Positions 34,962 to 44,291 of a DNA stretch of 64,000 nucleotides are shown here, piece by piece; the stretch's first letter is position 1, and each line of letters starts with the position of its first letter. Location: contig JALJPB010000006.1 of NCBI GenBank assembly GCA_022969175.1, forward strand, positions 55,121 to 119,120. Reading direction: 5' to 3'. The position numbers and the translations under genes were made by a program. The stretch is from Colwellia sp. (GTDB lineage Bacteria; Pseudomonadota; Gammaproteobacteria; Enterobacterales; Alteromonadaceae). Under the pieces are notes generated by a model. The model saw nothing but the letters and a program-made list of their open reading frames with translations. It was not told the DNA's origin and made no database searches.

Positions 34962-37157
34962 TTATTTTCGTTGATTTAATTGATACCAAAACTCAGGTTT
35001 ATGTAAATAATACCCTTGGCCGTAAGTTATCCCAATATCAATTAAAATATTGGCTATTTCTTCGCTTTCAATAAATTCAGCGACAGTTCGTTTTCCCATG
35101 GCAACAGCCGTTCGTTGAATGTTTTCAACAAAAATTCGATTCACTTTATTTTGATGAATATCATGGATAAAAGTTCCGTCAATTTTAATGATATCAACGG
35201 GAAGTTTTTGCAAATAACTGAAGGAAGACAAACCGCTGCCAAAATCATCCAATGAAAAGAAACAACCTAACTTTTTCATTTCATTGATAAAGTGCAATGC
35301 TGATTTTAGATGGGTGATTGCATAGGTTTCTGTGATTTCAAAACATATTCTTTTAGGTGAGATTTGATATTTTTTAAACATCAATTCAACGTAGTCGTAA
35401 ATATCTCTGTCCGCTAATGTTAATCCGGAAAGGTTAATGCTGTAGTCATTAGTATCCGCTTCGTTTTCACTTATTGCTTTAAAAGTTGCGGCGATAACCC
35501 AGCGGTCAAGTTGTTTGATTAAGCCATATTTTTCAGCAGCAGGAATAAAATAACCTGGAGCTTTGAGTTCTCCATCGGCCATTTTCATCCTAACCAATAC
35601 TTCAAAGTGCTGGTTACCTTCATCTTGATTTTGTAAAGCTCGGATTTCTTGACGATATAAAACAAGTTGATTGTTTTCAAGTGCCACGGCTAAATCATGA
35701 ATAGAAGCCATTTCTTGGGCATGTTGGATCAGCAGCTTATCGTCACTTTGGTAGAGTTGTACTCGATTACGGCCTTTTTGTTTAGCAAGGCTAACGGCTT
35801 GTGCAAGCGAGGCTAATACTTGTTCACTGTTGAGCAGTTTATCATCAAGCACTACAGCGCCTACACTTGCCGTGATAGTAATGTCTTGTGGAAGTTGAGA
35901 GATATGCATTTGAGAAATAAATTTTCTTATTTTATGGGCAAAACTTTTTGTCTCGTCATAACTTAATTCAGGCAATAAAATAGCAAATTCATCATTAGCT
36001 AAACGACTGATAACAGCGTTGAGAGGCAAAAATTCTTTCAGTGCAATAGATAATTGAGAGAGGTACTTATCGCCAGTTGCATAGCCATAGGTATTATTGA
36101 TCACTTGAAATTGGTCGATATCAATATGAAACGCAACACCTCGGTGAGCTAAATTTTGGCTGATAGATTGTAATAAATGTTTATGAAAACTTGAACGATT
36201 GTCTAAACCCGTGAGGCTGTCATAATTGTCTTTGTAGGCAAGTGCTTGCCTGAGAACATCATGTTTTTTTAATCGTTTCTTTTCAAGGCGATAAAAGGCG
36301 TAAATGAAAAATGTTAGCACAAGCCAAATAAGAAATGCTTTAACTATTCCTTGGATAAAAATTTCAGTATTATATTTTTCATCTAACCTTATCGCTAATT
36401 GCCATTTTGTACCTGAAATTTCTGTGCTGTAACTAAAATCATCAATTTCATCAGCTGACATGATCATTTTTTGATAACTTTTTTCAGTATTTTCTGTCGT
36501 TAGTTCTATTTTCCCTATCTTGTCTGTTCGCATTAAAAATAACTGCTGGTGTGGAAGTTGATATTTTATTAACAACTCTTGTAAAACATCAGGGTTAAAA
36601 GCGACAAAGAAAAATTGCTTTGTTTCATTGTTCGATATCAATGGTTGTAATAAGTCAAAATGAACACTGCTTTTACTGTGATGAAGAAATAAGTGTTCTT
36701 GTTTTTGCTCGCTAATCGTTGATGCTATTTCTTTTTCACATGATGGTAAAAAATCACCAGTGATGTGTTTTAGTACGCCGTCACCATTTTCGTCAATAAT
36801 TGCAAACAACCGTGTATATTTTATTGAAGAGGTTAATAGTTGAAGTACTGCCATGTAATCTTTTTCGCTAGCTTTGTCTGCCGAACTATTAAGTTGACTG
36901 ATTTCTAAGCGATATTTTTGCTGGAAAGCATCTATTTCTAATCTTAACTCATTGAAATAACGTTGGTAGTCGTTACGAATGTTTTCAGTGACAGCTTTCA
37001 TTAAAGATTGTTGGTAACTTTTATGCAGTTGGCTCGATGAAATGCTCTGCCAAAGCAATAAAGCTAAAAACATTAGACTGGTAAATACAAAAAGACGCTT
37101 AGAGAGCTTCTGCTGTCTTTTGACTCGGTATTCAAAATTATTAGTATCTAACGTCAA
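34962..37157 (-). CDS. membrane GGDEF-EAL protein, probable cyclic-di-GMP phosphodiesterase
   Basis: A 731-residue protein: TM1 at about 23-39, a periplasmic sensor of about 230 residues, TM2 at about 272-291, a GGDEF domain (about 310-470) and an EAL domain (about 485-730). The GGDEF signature is degenerate (SRLANDEFAILL), so cyclase activity is probably lost. The EAL domain keeps its metal and catalytic residues: FEVLVRM (EVL in place of EAL), YSINLSG, ICFEITET, LDDFGSGLSSF, IIKIDGTFI and AEFIES. It therefore likely degrades c-di-GMP, with the GGDEF domain possibly binding GTP. Monocistronic. Confidence 0.9.
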   Translation of the reverse strand: MTLDTNNFEYRVKRQQKLSKRLFVFTSLMFLALLLWQSISSSQLHKSYQQSLMKAVTENIRNDYQRYFNELRLEIDAFQQKYRLEISQLNSSADKASEKDYMAVLQLLTSSIKYTRLFAIIDENGDGVLKHITGDFLPSCEKEIASTISEQKQEHLFLHHSKSSVHFDLLQPLISNNETKQFFFVAFNPDVLQELLIKYQLPHQQLFLMRTDKIGKIELTTENTEKSYQKMIMSADEIDDFSYSTEISGTKWQLAIRLDEKYNTEIFIQGIVKAFLIWLVLTFFIYAFYRLEKKRLKKHDVLRQALAYKDNYDSLTGLDNRSSFHKHLLQSISQNLAHRGVAFHIDIDQFQVINNTYGYATGDKYLSQLSIALKEFLPLNAVISRLANDEFAILLPELSYDETKSFAHKIRKFISQMHISQLPQDITITASVGAVVLDDKLLNSEQVLASLAQAVSLAKQKGRNRVQLYQSDDKLLIQHAQEMASIHDLAVALENNQLVLYRQEIRALQNQDEGNQHFEVLVRMKMADGELKAPGYFIPAAEKYGLIKQLDRWVIAATFKAISENEADTNDYSINLSGLTLADRDIYDYVELMFKKYQISPKRICFEITETYAITHLKSALHFINEMKKLGCFFSLDDFGSGLSSFSYLQKLPVDIIKIDGTFIHDIHQNKVNRIFVENIQRTAVAMGKRTVAEFIESEEIANILIDIGITYGQGYYLHKPEFWYQLNQRK

Positions 37158-37331
37158 AGTGATTTCATTATTTTGATTAAATTGTTAAATATGTTGATTT
37201 TATTTACTAAAGCATAGTACGTGCTGAGCTATTTTTAAAGCATTATAGTTAATCAATTATAGAACTTAATAAATGAGAATACGCTTTGTAAGTGTCACAG
37301 GTATACATCTTATTAGGGGAATTGCTATGAT

Positions 37332-37949
37332 GTGCGTGTTTTAAATCAATTGTCGTATTTTATGAGTCCACAACACCCTTTATTCCCAGTAAACCTCATT
37401 TGTCAGTGGCAGCCTGCTGCTAAGTTTGATTTGCCAGATCATCTACTAACTTGGCTGTTAGAGCCGGGTTCATTAACGGCTAAATTGAAACAACATAGCC
37501 AAAGCTTTCGTGTTGAAGTTTTAGGTCAAAAGATCGAAGCTTGTGATGAACTTGAAGCCAATGAGGTTATTAAAGCCGGTGACAAGGTATTGGTAAGAGA
37601 AGTCTTACTGTATTGTGATGATACTCCTCAAGTATTCGCTCGTAGTCTTATGCCTTTATCAACCTTAACGGATGAGGAACAGCAGCTTGCGGAGTTAGGG
37701 ACACAACCTTTAGGGCAAGTTTTGTTTAATAATCCAACACTTGAGCGTAAAAATTTAGAAATTGCTTATTTTGACCAAAATACTTCAGTGGCCAAATTGG
37801 TGAATACATTATCAATTAACGTTAATGAAACGATAAGAATGTGGGGACGAAGATCATTATTTTTTATTCATCAAAAGCCGTTGATGGTTGCTGAGATTTT
37901 CTTACCCGGTGGATTTGCTTATCAACAAGGATTTTCAACAGATGACTAG
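37332..37949 (+). CDS. ubiC: chorismate pyruvate-lyase
   Basis: A 205-residue enzyme that releases pyruvate from chorismate to give 4-hydroxybenzoate, the first step of ubiquinone synthesis. It matches UbiC through VREVLLYCDDTPQVFARSLM (E. coli [20 protein letters not shown]), LGTQPLGQVLF, MWGRRSLFFI and KPLMVAEIFLPGG. The start appears to be a GTG with AGGGGA 11 bases upstream; a five-codon out-of-frame ATG ORF begins between them. An internal ATG at 37362 lacks a ribosome-binding site. The 3' end overlaps ubiA by eight bases. Confidence 0.88.
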   Translation: MRVLNQLSYFMSPQHPLFPVNLICQWQPAAKFDLPDHLLTWLLEPGSLTAKLKQHSQSFRVEVLGQKIEACDELEANEVIKAGDKVLVREVLLYCDDTPQVFARSLMPLSTLTDEEQQLAELGTQPLGQVLFNNPTLERKNLEIAYFDQNTSVAKLVNTLSINVNETIRMWGRRSLFFIHQKPLMVAEIFLPGGFAYQQGFSTDD

Positions 37950-38802
37950 TTTTGCGAACAAGTGGCATGCCATTCAACAAATTACTCGTTTAGACAAGCC
38001 CATAGGTACCTATTTATTATTATGGCCAACTTATTGGGCATTGTGGATTGCTTGTGATGGTTGGCCAACAGGTCACCTACTTTTAGTATTTACATTGGGA
38101 GTGATTGTTATGCGCAGTGCCGGTTGTGTGATCAACGATTATGCTGACCGTAATATTGATGGCCAAGTTGAACGTACTCAGCAAAGACCCCTAGTGACCG
38201 GGACAATGACTAGCCAACAAGCCATTAGTTTATTTGGCTTTTTAATTGGCATTGCCTTGGCCTTAGTCTCAACTTTGACTTGGTACACTATAAGTTTGTC
38301 GGTGGTTGCTGTAATTTTAGCTATGGTTTACCCCTTTATGAAGCGTTTTACTCATTTACCGCAAGTCGTTCTAGGGGCTGCATTTAGCTGGGGAATGATC
38401 ATGGCTTTTGCTGAAGTTAAAGGTGAAATACCCGTAGTCGCTTGGATGTTGTTTAGTGCAAACATCTTGTGGACCGTTGCTTACGATACTATGTATGCCA
38501 TGGTCGATCGGGAAGATGATATGGAGATAGGCGTTAAATCTACCGCGATTCTTTTTGGTGAATATGACAAAAAAATCATTGGTTTTTTACAGTTAGCAAC
38601 ATTGGCGTTATTGTTTACTGTCGGTGAAATATTAGCCTTTGGTTGGCCTTATCACTTAAGTTTGGTAATAGTAGGCGGCTTGTTTAGTTATCAGCAGATG
38701 CTCATTACAGGTAGAGATCGCCAACTGTGTTTTAAAGCTTTTTTGAATAACCACTTTGTTGGTTTAGCTATTTTTATTGGTATTTTAATCGAGTCAATGT
38801 AG
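37942..38802 (+). CDS. ubiA: 4-hydroxybenzoate octaprenyltransferase
   Basis: A 286-residue integral membrane prenyltransferase that attaches the polyprenyl chain to 4-hydroxybenzoate. Eight to nine transmembrane helices. The first Asp-rich motif is NDYADRNIDGQVERTQQRP and the second is YDTMYAMVDREDD. RLDKPIGTYLLLWPTYWALW matches the UbiA N-terminus. The ATG at 37942 lies inside ubiC, giving translational coupling and the family's usual length. Confidence 0.95.
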   Translation: MTSFANKWHAIQQITRLDKPIGTYLLLWPTYWALWIACDGWPTGHLLLVFTLGVIVMRSAGCVINDYADRNIDGQVERTQQRPLVTGTMTSQQAISLFGFLIGIALALVSTLTWYTISLSVVAVILAMVYPFMKRFTHLPQVVLGAAFSWGMIMAFAEVKGEIPVVAWMLFSANILWTVAYDTMYAMVDREDDMEIGVKSTAILFGEYDKKIIGFLQLATLALLFTVGEILAFGWPYHLSLVIVGGLFSYQQMLITGRDRQLCFKAFLNNHFVGLAIFIGILIESM

Positions 38803-38900
38803 AAACAAAACCATGGGGGTGATTGTATATCTGCAGTTTTTCCTACTTTACTTCTCTAGATTATCTAATCCAAACTCGGTTTAAGGTATTTGTTGTATGA

Positions 38901-38985
38901 TTCGTCATTCCGGTAATATTTTAGGCCGGAATCTATGCCATTTAAGCGCGAGATCCCCGACAAAAACACCTAGGGAATGACTCTT
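38901..38985. repeat. dispersed nested inverted repeat, copy 1
   Basis: Between ubiA and plsB. Inner arms ATTCCGG (38907-38913) / CCGGAAT (38926-38932) and outer arms GTCATTCC (38904-38911) / GGAATGAC (38974-38981) form alternative hairpins over about 80 bp. The left half, TTCGTCATTCCGGT..TTTTAGGCCG.AATCT, recurs at 61871-61903. This looks like a small non-coding mobile-type repeat rather than a terminator. Confidence 0.55.
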
Positions 38986-39015
38986 ATAATATTATGAGCT
39001 TATCCCGAGTTCATG

Positions 39016-41469
39016 TTATCTAGCAATACTTTGTAGAACTTCAATATCTACCAGTTTAGTCACTATCACTCTAATATTTTCTAAAGTAGAGTTAGCAACC
39101 ATTTTCCCATCTTCATCAATACCAATATAATTTTGACTTTTCATTGCGTTAATAAGTGTTGATTGTGCTTTTTTATCAATGAATTCTGGTGCGTTGATAT
39201 TGTTTAGCACTGAAAGTCGTTTCGCAATTGACACTACTTGAGATTCAAGTTCAACTTTGCCGACTGGCGCCAAACGATTTACTAGTGAGGTAATTATAGC
39301 GAAGCGCTGCATGGTTTCGTCAATACATTCACCTAATAGACGAACGTTTGCTCGAAGCTCAGTGTTTTCAGTGATGGAAATAAAACCAGCTTTACTTTCT
39401 TTGGCGATATCAGCTTGAATTAATGCGGTAATTATTTCTGTTACTTGTTGTTCAATAGTTTCGGTTGATTGCCATAAAAACAAATCGTTTTTAATGAGCG
39501 CCATCAGCCGTTGCACATCAAGTAATAACTCTTCTTTGCTGATTTTAGCTGCGCGCTCTAAAATTCGACAAATTAAAGCAGGCAAAATATAGACATGCAA
39601 AATATTATTGCGGTAATAGCGCATTTCAAGTGCTGCGGATTCTGTTAAAGAAATAATTTCACCAAAACTATCGTCATTAACCGTTACTTTACCAAGTGCT
39701 ATTACATGAGCCAATAATTCACAACCAGTCTCACTTGGGATGGTGATCAGTGGGCTATATGGCGCTTTACGTTGTATCATTAAAAAGAAATCAAGTTGGG
39801 TTTCAAGATCGACTTTTGACAGTGCTTTATTTTTCGTGGAATGGAGAATTAATGCTACCAGTGCTACACCATTCAATGCCGCTGTGTGATTGACAGCGGT
39901 CATCACATCATTGGCTAATACATTAACGGTTGGTGTTAACCATTTTGGTTTCTTTGGATCAATTTCATCAATATCATCTTTCCACTGAGGTACGGCTTTA
40001 TTTAAAAATTGATTGATGTTGATCGGCTCGCCAAAATTAACAAAGCCTTTGCCATAATTTCGTAAATTACGGATGGCCTTGAAGACACCGAAAATTGATT
40101 CCTTTTTCTTTTGACTACCACTAAGTTCTTTATGGTAAGTGCCGACCTCCATTACATGTTCATAACCAATATAAACAGGCACTAAAGTCAGAGGGCGATC
40201 GATGCCACGTAACAAGCTTTGAATGGTCATAGCCAGCATGCCTGTTTTTGGTGGTAGTAAACGACCTGTTCGGCTACGGCCACCTTCAGAATAATATTTT
40301 ACTGAATAACCACGTTCAAATAACAAGCCTAAGTATTCTCGAAAAATAGTTGAATATAAACGGTTACCGCCAAAGCTCCTCCGGATAAAAAAAGCACCAG
40401 CCTTTCTAAAAATAGGCCCTGCTGGCCAGAAGTTCAAATTAATACCAGCGGCAATGCGCGGAGTAACAAGCCCTTCATTGAAAATAACATAGGTAAGTAA
40501 CAAGTAGTCCATATGGCTGCGATGACAAGGTACATAAATAATTTCATGACCTTCTTGCGCTAAGTTACGCAGCATATCGGCATTTTTTACTTCAATGCCG
40601 CTATACACTCTATTCCATAGCCAGTGCAGAATACGCTCTCCTAAACGAACAATAGAGTCGCGGTAATCTCCAGCAATTTCATTCATCATTTTAAGCGCTT
40701 GTTTTTTTACTTCTTGTTCGCTTAACCCTTTGTTTTTAGCTTCTTCAGTGATAACACGACGCACCGATGGGTTGGCAAACAAAGCGGTAAACATTTGCTT
40801 TCGATGCATTAACCTAGGGCCTTTTGCCGCAATAGTTTGACGATGAAAATGAAAACGAGCGATGCGCATTAATTTATGGGCGGCAGGCTCATCACTACCG
40901 TGTTGATCAACCATATAGCGGAATGATAAAGGATCGCTAAAACGTACTAAGGTATTGCGACCTAAAAATAAAACGATGAAAAATTTACGTAAAAAATTAG
41001 GTGATTCTTGATCGGCAAGTACAGTTCCAACGCTGGCATTGCGTTTTTCTTTGGTCGGTTTACGGCCCCAAATCATATTGGCCGGTATTAATTGGGCATC
41101 TAATTCCGGTAATAAAGCATGTTGATTAAGTAATTCAGCGCCTTGGCTGATTGCTGATGTTTTACTCCGCTGATGCCATGAGAACAGTGAACTTGGTTTT
41201 TCTAAACAAAATGTACGAGGGAATAATTGACCATTAACATTAACACTACTTAATGGGTCAGGGAGATTTTTTTGTTTACAGGCCTTTTGTAAGGTCAATA
41301 AATCACTGGCAGATTGATGACGAATGACATAAAAAGTGGGTTGTTTATTATCAATTTTAGCGTCGTTATTGGAGGCTTCAAAAGAGCTGTCGGGTACTAT
41401 TTTACAATGCACTAATAATCTAACAGGAAATTTTAATAATAAATAGAATAAAGACCGCAATGCTAACAT
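39016..41469 (-). CDS. plsB: glycerol-3-phosphate 1-O-acyltransferase
   Basis: An 817-residue inner-membrane acyltransferase that makes 1-acyl-glycerol-3-phosphate, the first step of phospholipid synthesis. The catalytic HX4D motif is PCHRSHMDYLLL; further blocks are GAFFIRRSFGGNRLYS, YSEGGRSRTGRLLPPKTGML and LTLVPVYIGYEHVMEVGTY. Length is close to E. coli PlsB (807-827). The N-terminal 250 residues and C-terminal tail follow the PlsB plan rather than the short PlsY/PlsC types. Single gene; a repeat element lies downstream. Confidence 0.96.
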   Translation of the reverse strand: MLALRSLFYLLLKFPVRLLVHCKIVPDSSFEASNNDAKIDNKQPTFYVIRHQSASDLLTLQKACKQKNLPDPLSSVNVNGQLFPRTFCLEKPSSLFSWHQRSKTSAISQGAELLNQHALLPELDAQLIPANMIWGRKPTKEKRNASVGTVLADQESPNFLRKFFIVLFLGRNTLVRFSDPLSFRYMVDQHGSDEPAAHKLMRIARFHFHRQTIAAKGPRLMHRKQMFTALFANPSVRRVITEEAKNKGLSEQEVKKQALKMMNEIAGDYRDSIVRLGERILHWLWNRVYSGIEVKNADMLRNLAQEGHEIIYVPCHRSHMDYLLLTYVIFNEGLVTPRIAAGINLNFWPAGPIFRKAGAFFIRRSFGGNRLYSTIFREYLGLLFERGYSVKYYSEGGRSRTGRLLPPKTGMLAMTIQSLLRGIDRPLTLVPVYIGYEHVMEVGTYHKELSGSQKKKESIFGVFKAIRNLRNYGKGFVNFGEPININQFLNKAVPQWKDDIDEIDPKKPKWLTPTVNVLANDVMTAVNHTAALNGVALVALILHSTKNKALSKVDLETQLDFFLMIQRKAPYSPLITIPSETGCELLAHVIALGKVTVNDDSFGEIISLTESAALEMRYYRNNILHVYILPALICRILERAAKISKEELLLDVQRLMALIKNDLFLWQSTETIEQQVTEIITALIQADIAKESKAGFISITENTELRANVRLLGECIDETMQRFAIITSLVNRLAPVGKVELESQVVSIAKRLSVLNNINAPEFIDKKAQSTLINAMKSQNYIGIDEDGKMVANSTLENIRVIVTKLVDIEVLQSIAR

Positions 41470-41585
41470 GTTGTATCGCTCAAATTTTTATGAACGATAA
41501 TTCTATCATTGTTATAAAGCCTAGTACTAATGAAAAAATAGCCTTATGCAAGGTGAATGTTAAAGATTACTCAGCTCAAACTTAT

Positions 41586-42587
41586 TTAGCTACATACACA
41601 ACAATTACGGCCTGAGTTCTTAGCTTGGTATAGTGCCCCGTCAGCTTGCTGAAATAATGACGACCAGTCTAAAGCCATATTATTTTCTGCAATGCCAATT
41701 GAAACAGACACTGGCGGTAGCGTGGTATTGGAGTTACGTTTAACAAGTTTCATTTTTGAAATATCTAAGCGAATCTTTTCAGCAATGATTTTAGCTTCTT
41801 TTAAAGTTTTATTGACCATGACAACAATAAACTCTTCGCCACCATAACGAACGGCTATATCTTGTTCGGTAATGTTTTCTTGAATTGTGCTAGCAATACG
41901 TTGAATGACTTTGTCGCCAATATAATGACCAAATTCGTCATTAATATCTTTAAAGTGGTCAATATCTATTGCCAGTGAAGAATGAATTTCACCTTGGTTA
42001 AGCGCTTTTAACTTTTCATCACAACCACGTCGGTTTAATAACCCTGTTAATGCGTCAAGCAAGGCTTCTTGTCTGGATTTTTCTAATTTTATTTTTAGCG
42101 TATGAATTTTTTTATGGGTAAGAGTTAATTCTTCAGCTAGCACGGTGTGCTGCTCTTGTGAGTTATTAATAGTAGTAAATAAAAACCGAACAATATTTTC
42201 TAATGACTGTTGATTGACATTGCTTGATAGTACTTGGTTGAGTTTTTCTAAACTTGCATTAGCCTTGTTTTCCCTATTCACCTGATGGCTGATTGAATCT
42301 AAGGTTTTAGTTAAGGTATTCTCTAGAGGCTTCAATATTGATTTTTCGATTTGATGGCTATAAGAAACAAAACGATTATATAAATCTTCAATGAAATCAG
42401 AACTAATGAGCTCATCGCTTTGAAGTTGTTCTTCAATTAACTCATTTAGTTTGGGTTTGTTCTTGGTGATGTAAAGAAATATAACAGCATAATTTATCGG
42501 AGAAGGAGCGATGACATGCTCATCCAAAAAGGCAATTGTTAATTCGCTGTGTTGTGAGGTAGCTTGGAAATTTTCCATTGAGGTCAT
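41586..42587 (-). CDS. diguanylate cyclase with N-terminal helical region
   Basis: A 333-residue soluble protein. Residues about 1-165 are helical, with predicted coiled coils (VLAEELTLTHKKIHTLKIKL) leading into a GGDEF domain at about 170-330. LDALTGLLNRRGCDEKLKAL opens the domain, DIDHFKDINDEFGHYIGD binds GTP/metal, and the catalytic loop is RYGGEEF, an active-type signature. GIAENNMALDWSSLFQQADGALYQAK is the usual ending. No classical RxxD inhibition site is evident directly upstream of the loop. It should produce c-di-GMP; the input signal is unknown. The N-terminal region resembles that of other stand-alone cyclases of Shewanella/Vibrio. Confidence 0.9.
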   Translation of the reverse strand: MTSMENFQATSQHSELTIAFLDEHVIAPSPINYAVIFLYITKNKPKLNELIEEQLQSDELISSDFIEDLYNRFVSYSHQIEKSILKPLENTLTKTLDSISHQVNRENKANASLEKLNQVLSSNVNQQSLENIVRFLFTTINNSQEQHTVLAEELTLTHKKIHTLKIKLEKSRQEALLDALTGLLNRRGCDEKLKALNQGEIHSSLAIDIDHFKDINDEFGHYIGDKVIQRIASTIQENITEQDIAVRYGGEEFIVVMVNKTLKEAKIIAEKIRLDISKMKLVKRNSNTTLPPVSVSIGIAENNMALDWSSLFQQADGALYQAKNSGRNCCVCS

Positions 42588-42769
42588 TTATCATCATCCC
42601 TTGTGATACCCATTTTAACAATCAAGTGATACACACCCACCTAAATAATTAAAATGGTAATGTTTTTGTTATGCTATTGTATTTTATATTAACCGAACAA
42701 TTAATAAGCAACAAGTAAAAACACATAGACTTTAGTGATAATTTTAATATGCACTTTTAGGATTTTATT

Positions 42770-43243
42770 TTGCAAAAAATAGCAATATTTGTTGATGTAC
42801 AAAACATCTACTACACTACGCGTGATATTTACCAACGCCAGTTTAACTATCGAAAAATTTGGCAATTGATGAGTGAACAGGGAGAAATAGTAACGGCAAA
42901 CGCCTATGCCATACAACGCAATGATGACGCCCAACACAAGTTTCAAAAAGCACTTAAACATATTGGTTTTGAGGTAAAGCTTAAACCCTTTATTCAGCGT
43001 CGAGATGGCTCAGCAAAAGGCGATTGGGATGTTGGCATTACTATCGATGTTATGGAAATCGCTAAAAGTGTTGATACGGTGATTTTATTGTCAGGAGATG
43101 GTGATTTTGATCTGTTACTGAATAAAGTCATTAATGATTATGGTGTACGAGCCGAAGTCTATGGGGTAGAAGCGCTAACGGCTAATTCATTGATTAACGC
43201 CGCTTCTGTTTTTCACCCCATAAGTGGTGATTTATTGATGTAG
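42770..43243 (+). CDS. NYN-domain (LabA/DUF88-type) PIN-like ribonuclease
   Basis: A 157-residue single-domain protein. Acidic residues expected at the metal site are in AIFVDVQNIYY, GDWDVGITIDVMEIA and LSGDGDFDLLL, the order seen in NYN/LabA proteins with a PIN-like nuclease fold. Start is a TTG with AGGA seven bases upstream; no closer ATG is in frame. The 3' end overlaps the convergent LysR gene by 12 bases. RNA substrate unknown. Confidence 0.85.
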   Translation: MQKIAIFVDVQNIYYTTRDIYQRQFNYRKIWQLMSEQGEIVTANAYAIQRNDDAQHKFQKALKHIGFEVKLKPFIQRRDGSAKGDWDVGITIDVMEIAKSVDTVILLSGDGDFDLLLNKVINDYGVRAEVYGVEALTANSLINAASVFHPISGDLLM

Positions 43244-44140
43244 TGCTAATTGTTCAACTAATAAATCAATAAACAGTCTGATCTTGGGTGATAAATGTTT
43301 GCGGCTTGAATAGACCGCATAAACGTTAATATCAGTTGCATGGTAGTCTTGAAATAAGATCTCAAGTGCATGGCTGGCAAGTTCATTTTCCATGGTAAAT
43401 GCTGGCAATCGGCATATACCATGGTGATCAAGTAGCATTGCGACTTTCATTTGAGCGCTATTACACAAAATGGTTTGTGGTACTTCTACTTGTTCCTCTT
43501 TTCCTGAGTTATCTTTGAATAACCAAATGTTCGGCATTTTCATATTTGAATAACAAATACAGCTATGGCGTTTTAATTGCTCAGGTGTAGTTGGTCGACC
43601 ATGTTTGTCAAGATATTCAGGGGTGGCGATAACATAACTTTTACAAGTGTATATTTTTCGGCAGATAAGACTCGACTCTTCAAGTTGATGGGTTGCTCTA
43701 ATGGCAATATCAAAGCCATCTTGTACCACATCAACTTTGCGATCGTTCAAATCAAGGTCTAAAGTCACATTAGGGTATTTCCTGATAAATTCTGAAAGTA
43801 TCGGCTGTAAATAACCTAAACCAAAGTCTACTGGGCAGCTTATTTTTAATAAGCCCCTTGGGGTGATATTGCCCTCGCTTAGCGCTCCTAAGGCTTGCTC
43901 AGCATCAATAATCATTTGCTGGCATTGTTGAAAATAAATTTTGCCTTCAGGGGTTAAACTAATTGAACGAGTTGTTCGGTTGAGTAACCTAATGCCTAAT
44001 CTTGCTTCGAGTTTATTAACTTCTTTACTTACATAGGAAGTTGAATGGCCTGATACTTCTGCGGCGGCAGAAAATCCCCCACTATTAACCACCTGTGAAA
44101 AAATAACGATGCCATCGAATAATTTAGTATTAGTAGTCAT
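43232..44140 (-). CDS. LysR-family transcriptional regulator
   Basis: A 302-residue regulator. N-terminal winged HTH (FSQVVNSGGFSAAAEVSGHS, then SYVSKEVNKLEARLGIRLLN) and a two-lobed effector domain (LLKISCPVDFGLGYLQPILS). It is divergent from the flavin reductase gene; the 150-bp gap has a perfect TTAAGTAA-GT-TTACTTAA palindrome at 44222-44239. This is the usual LysR autoregulatory divergon, so it probably controls the reductase. Its ligand is unknown. Confidence 0.92.
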   Translation of the reverse strand: MTTNTKLFDGIVIFSQVVNSGGFSAAAEVSGHSTSYVSKEVNKLEARLGIRLLNRTTRSISLTPEGKIYFQQCQQMIIDAEQALGALSEGNITPRGLLKISCPVDFGLGYLQPILSEFIRKYPNVTLDLDLNDRKVDVVQDGFDIAIRATHQLEESSLICRKIYTCKSYVIATPEYLDKHGRPTTPEQLKRHSCICYSNMKMPNIWLFKDNSGKEEQVEVPQTILCNSAQMKVAMLLDHHGICRLPAFTMENELASHALEILFQDYHATDINVYAVYSSRKHLSPKIRLFIDLLVEQLALHQ

Positions 44141-44221
44141 ATGGAAACAGTTACTGCACTTATTAGGGATTAATCTTTAATTAGAACTAATATACACTGG
44201 TTACCATCAAGTTACAGCGGC

Positions 44222-44239
44222 TTAAGTAAGTTTACTTAA
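44222..44239. promoter_or_regulatory. perfect palindrome between LysR gene and flavin reductase gene
   Basis: TTAAGTAA-GT-TTACTTAA is an 8-2-8 perfect inverted repeat about 50 bp upstream of the reductase start and 80 bp from the LysR start. Its core AAGTTTACTTAA is identical to that of the palindrome at 28222-28233. It may be the LysR site. Confidence 0.5.
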
Positions 44240-44291
44240 ACCATCAAAACTAAATGCCCTGTAAAATTAACACCGTAAAATGAGGATTAAT

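Noticed and set aside
42701..42961. 86-codon minus-strand frame
   Set aside because: Overlaps the start of the NYN-domain gene, which has clear family motifs and a ribosome-binding site.
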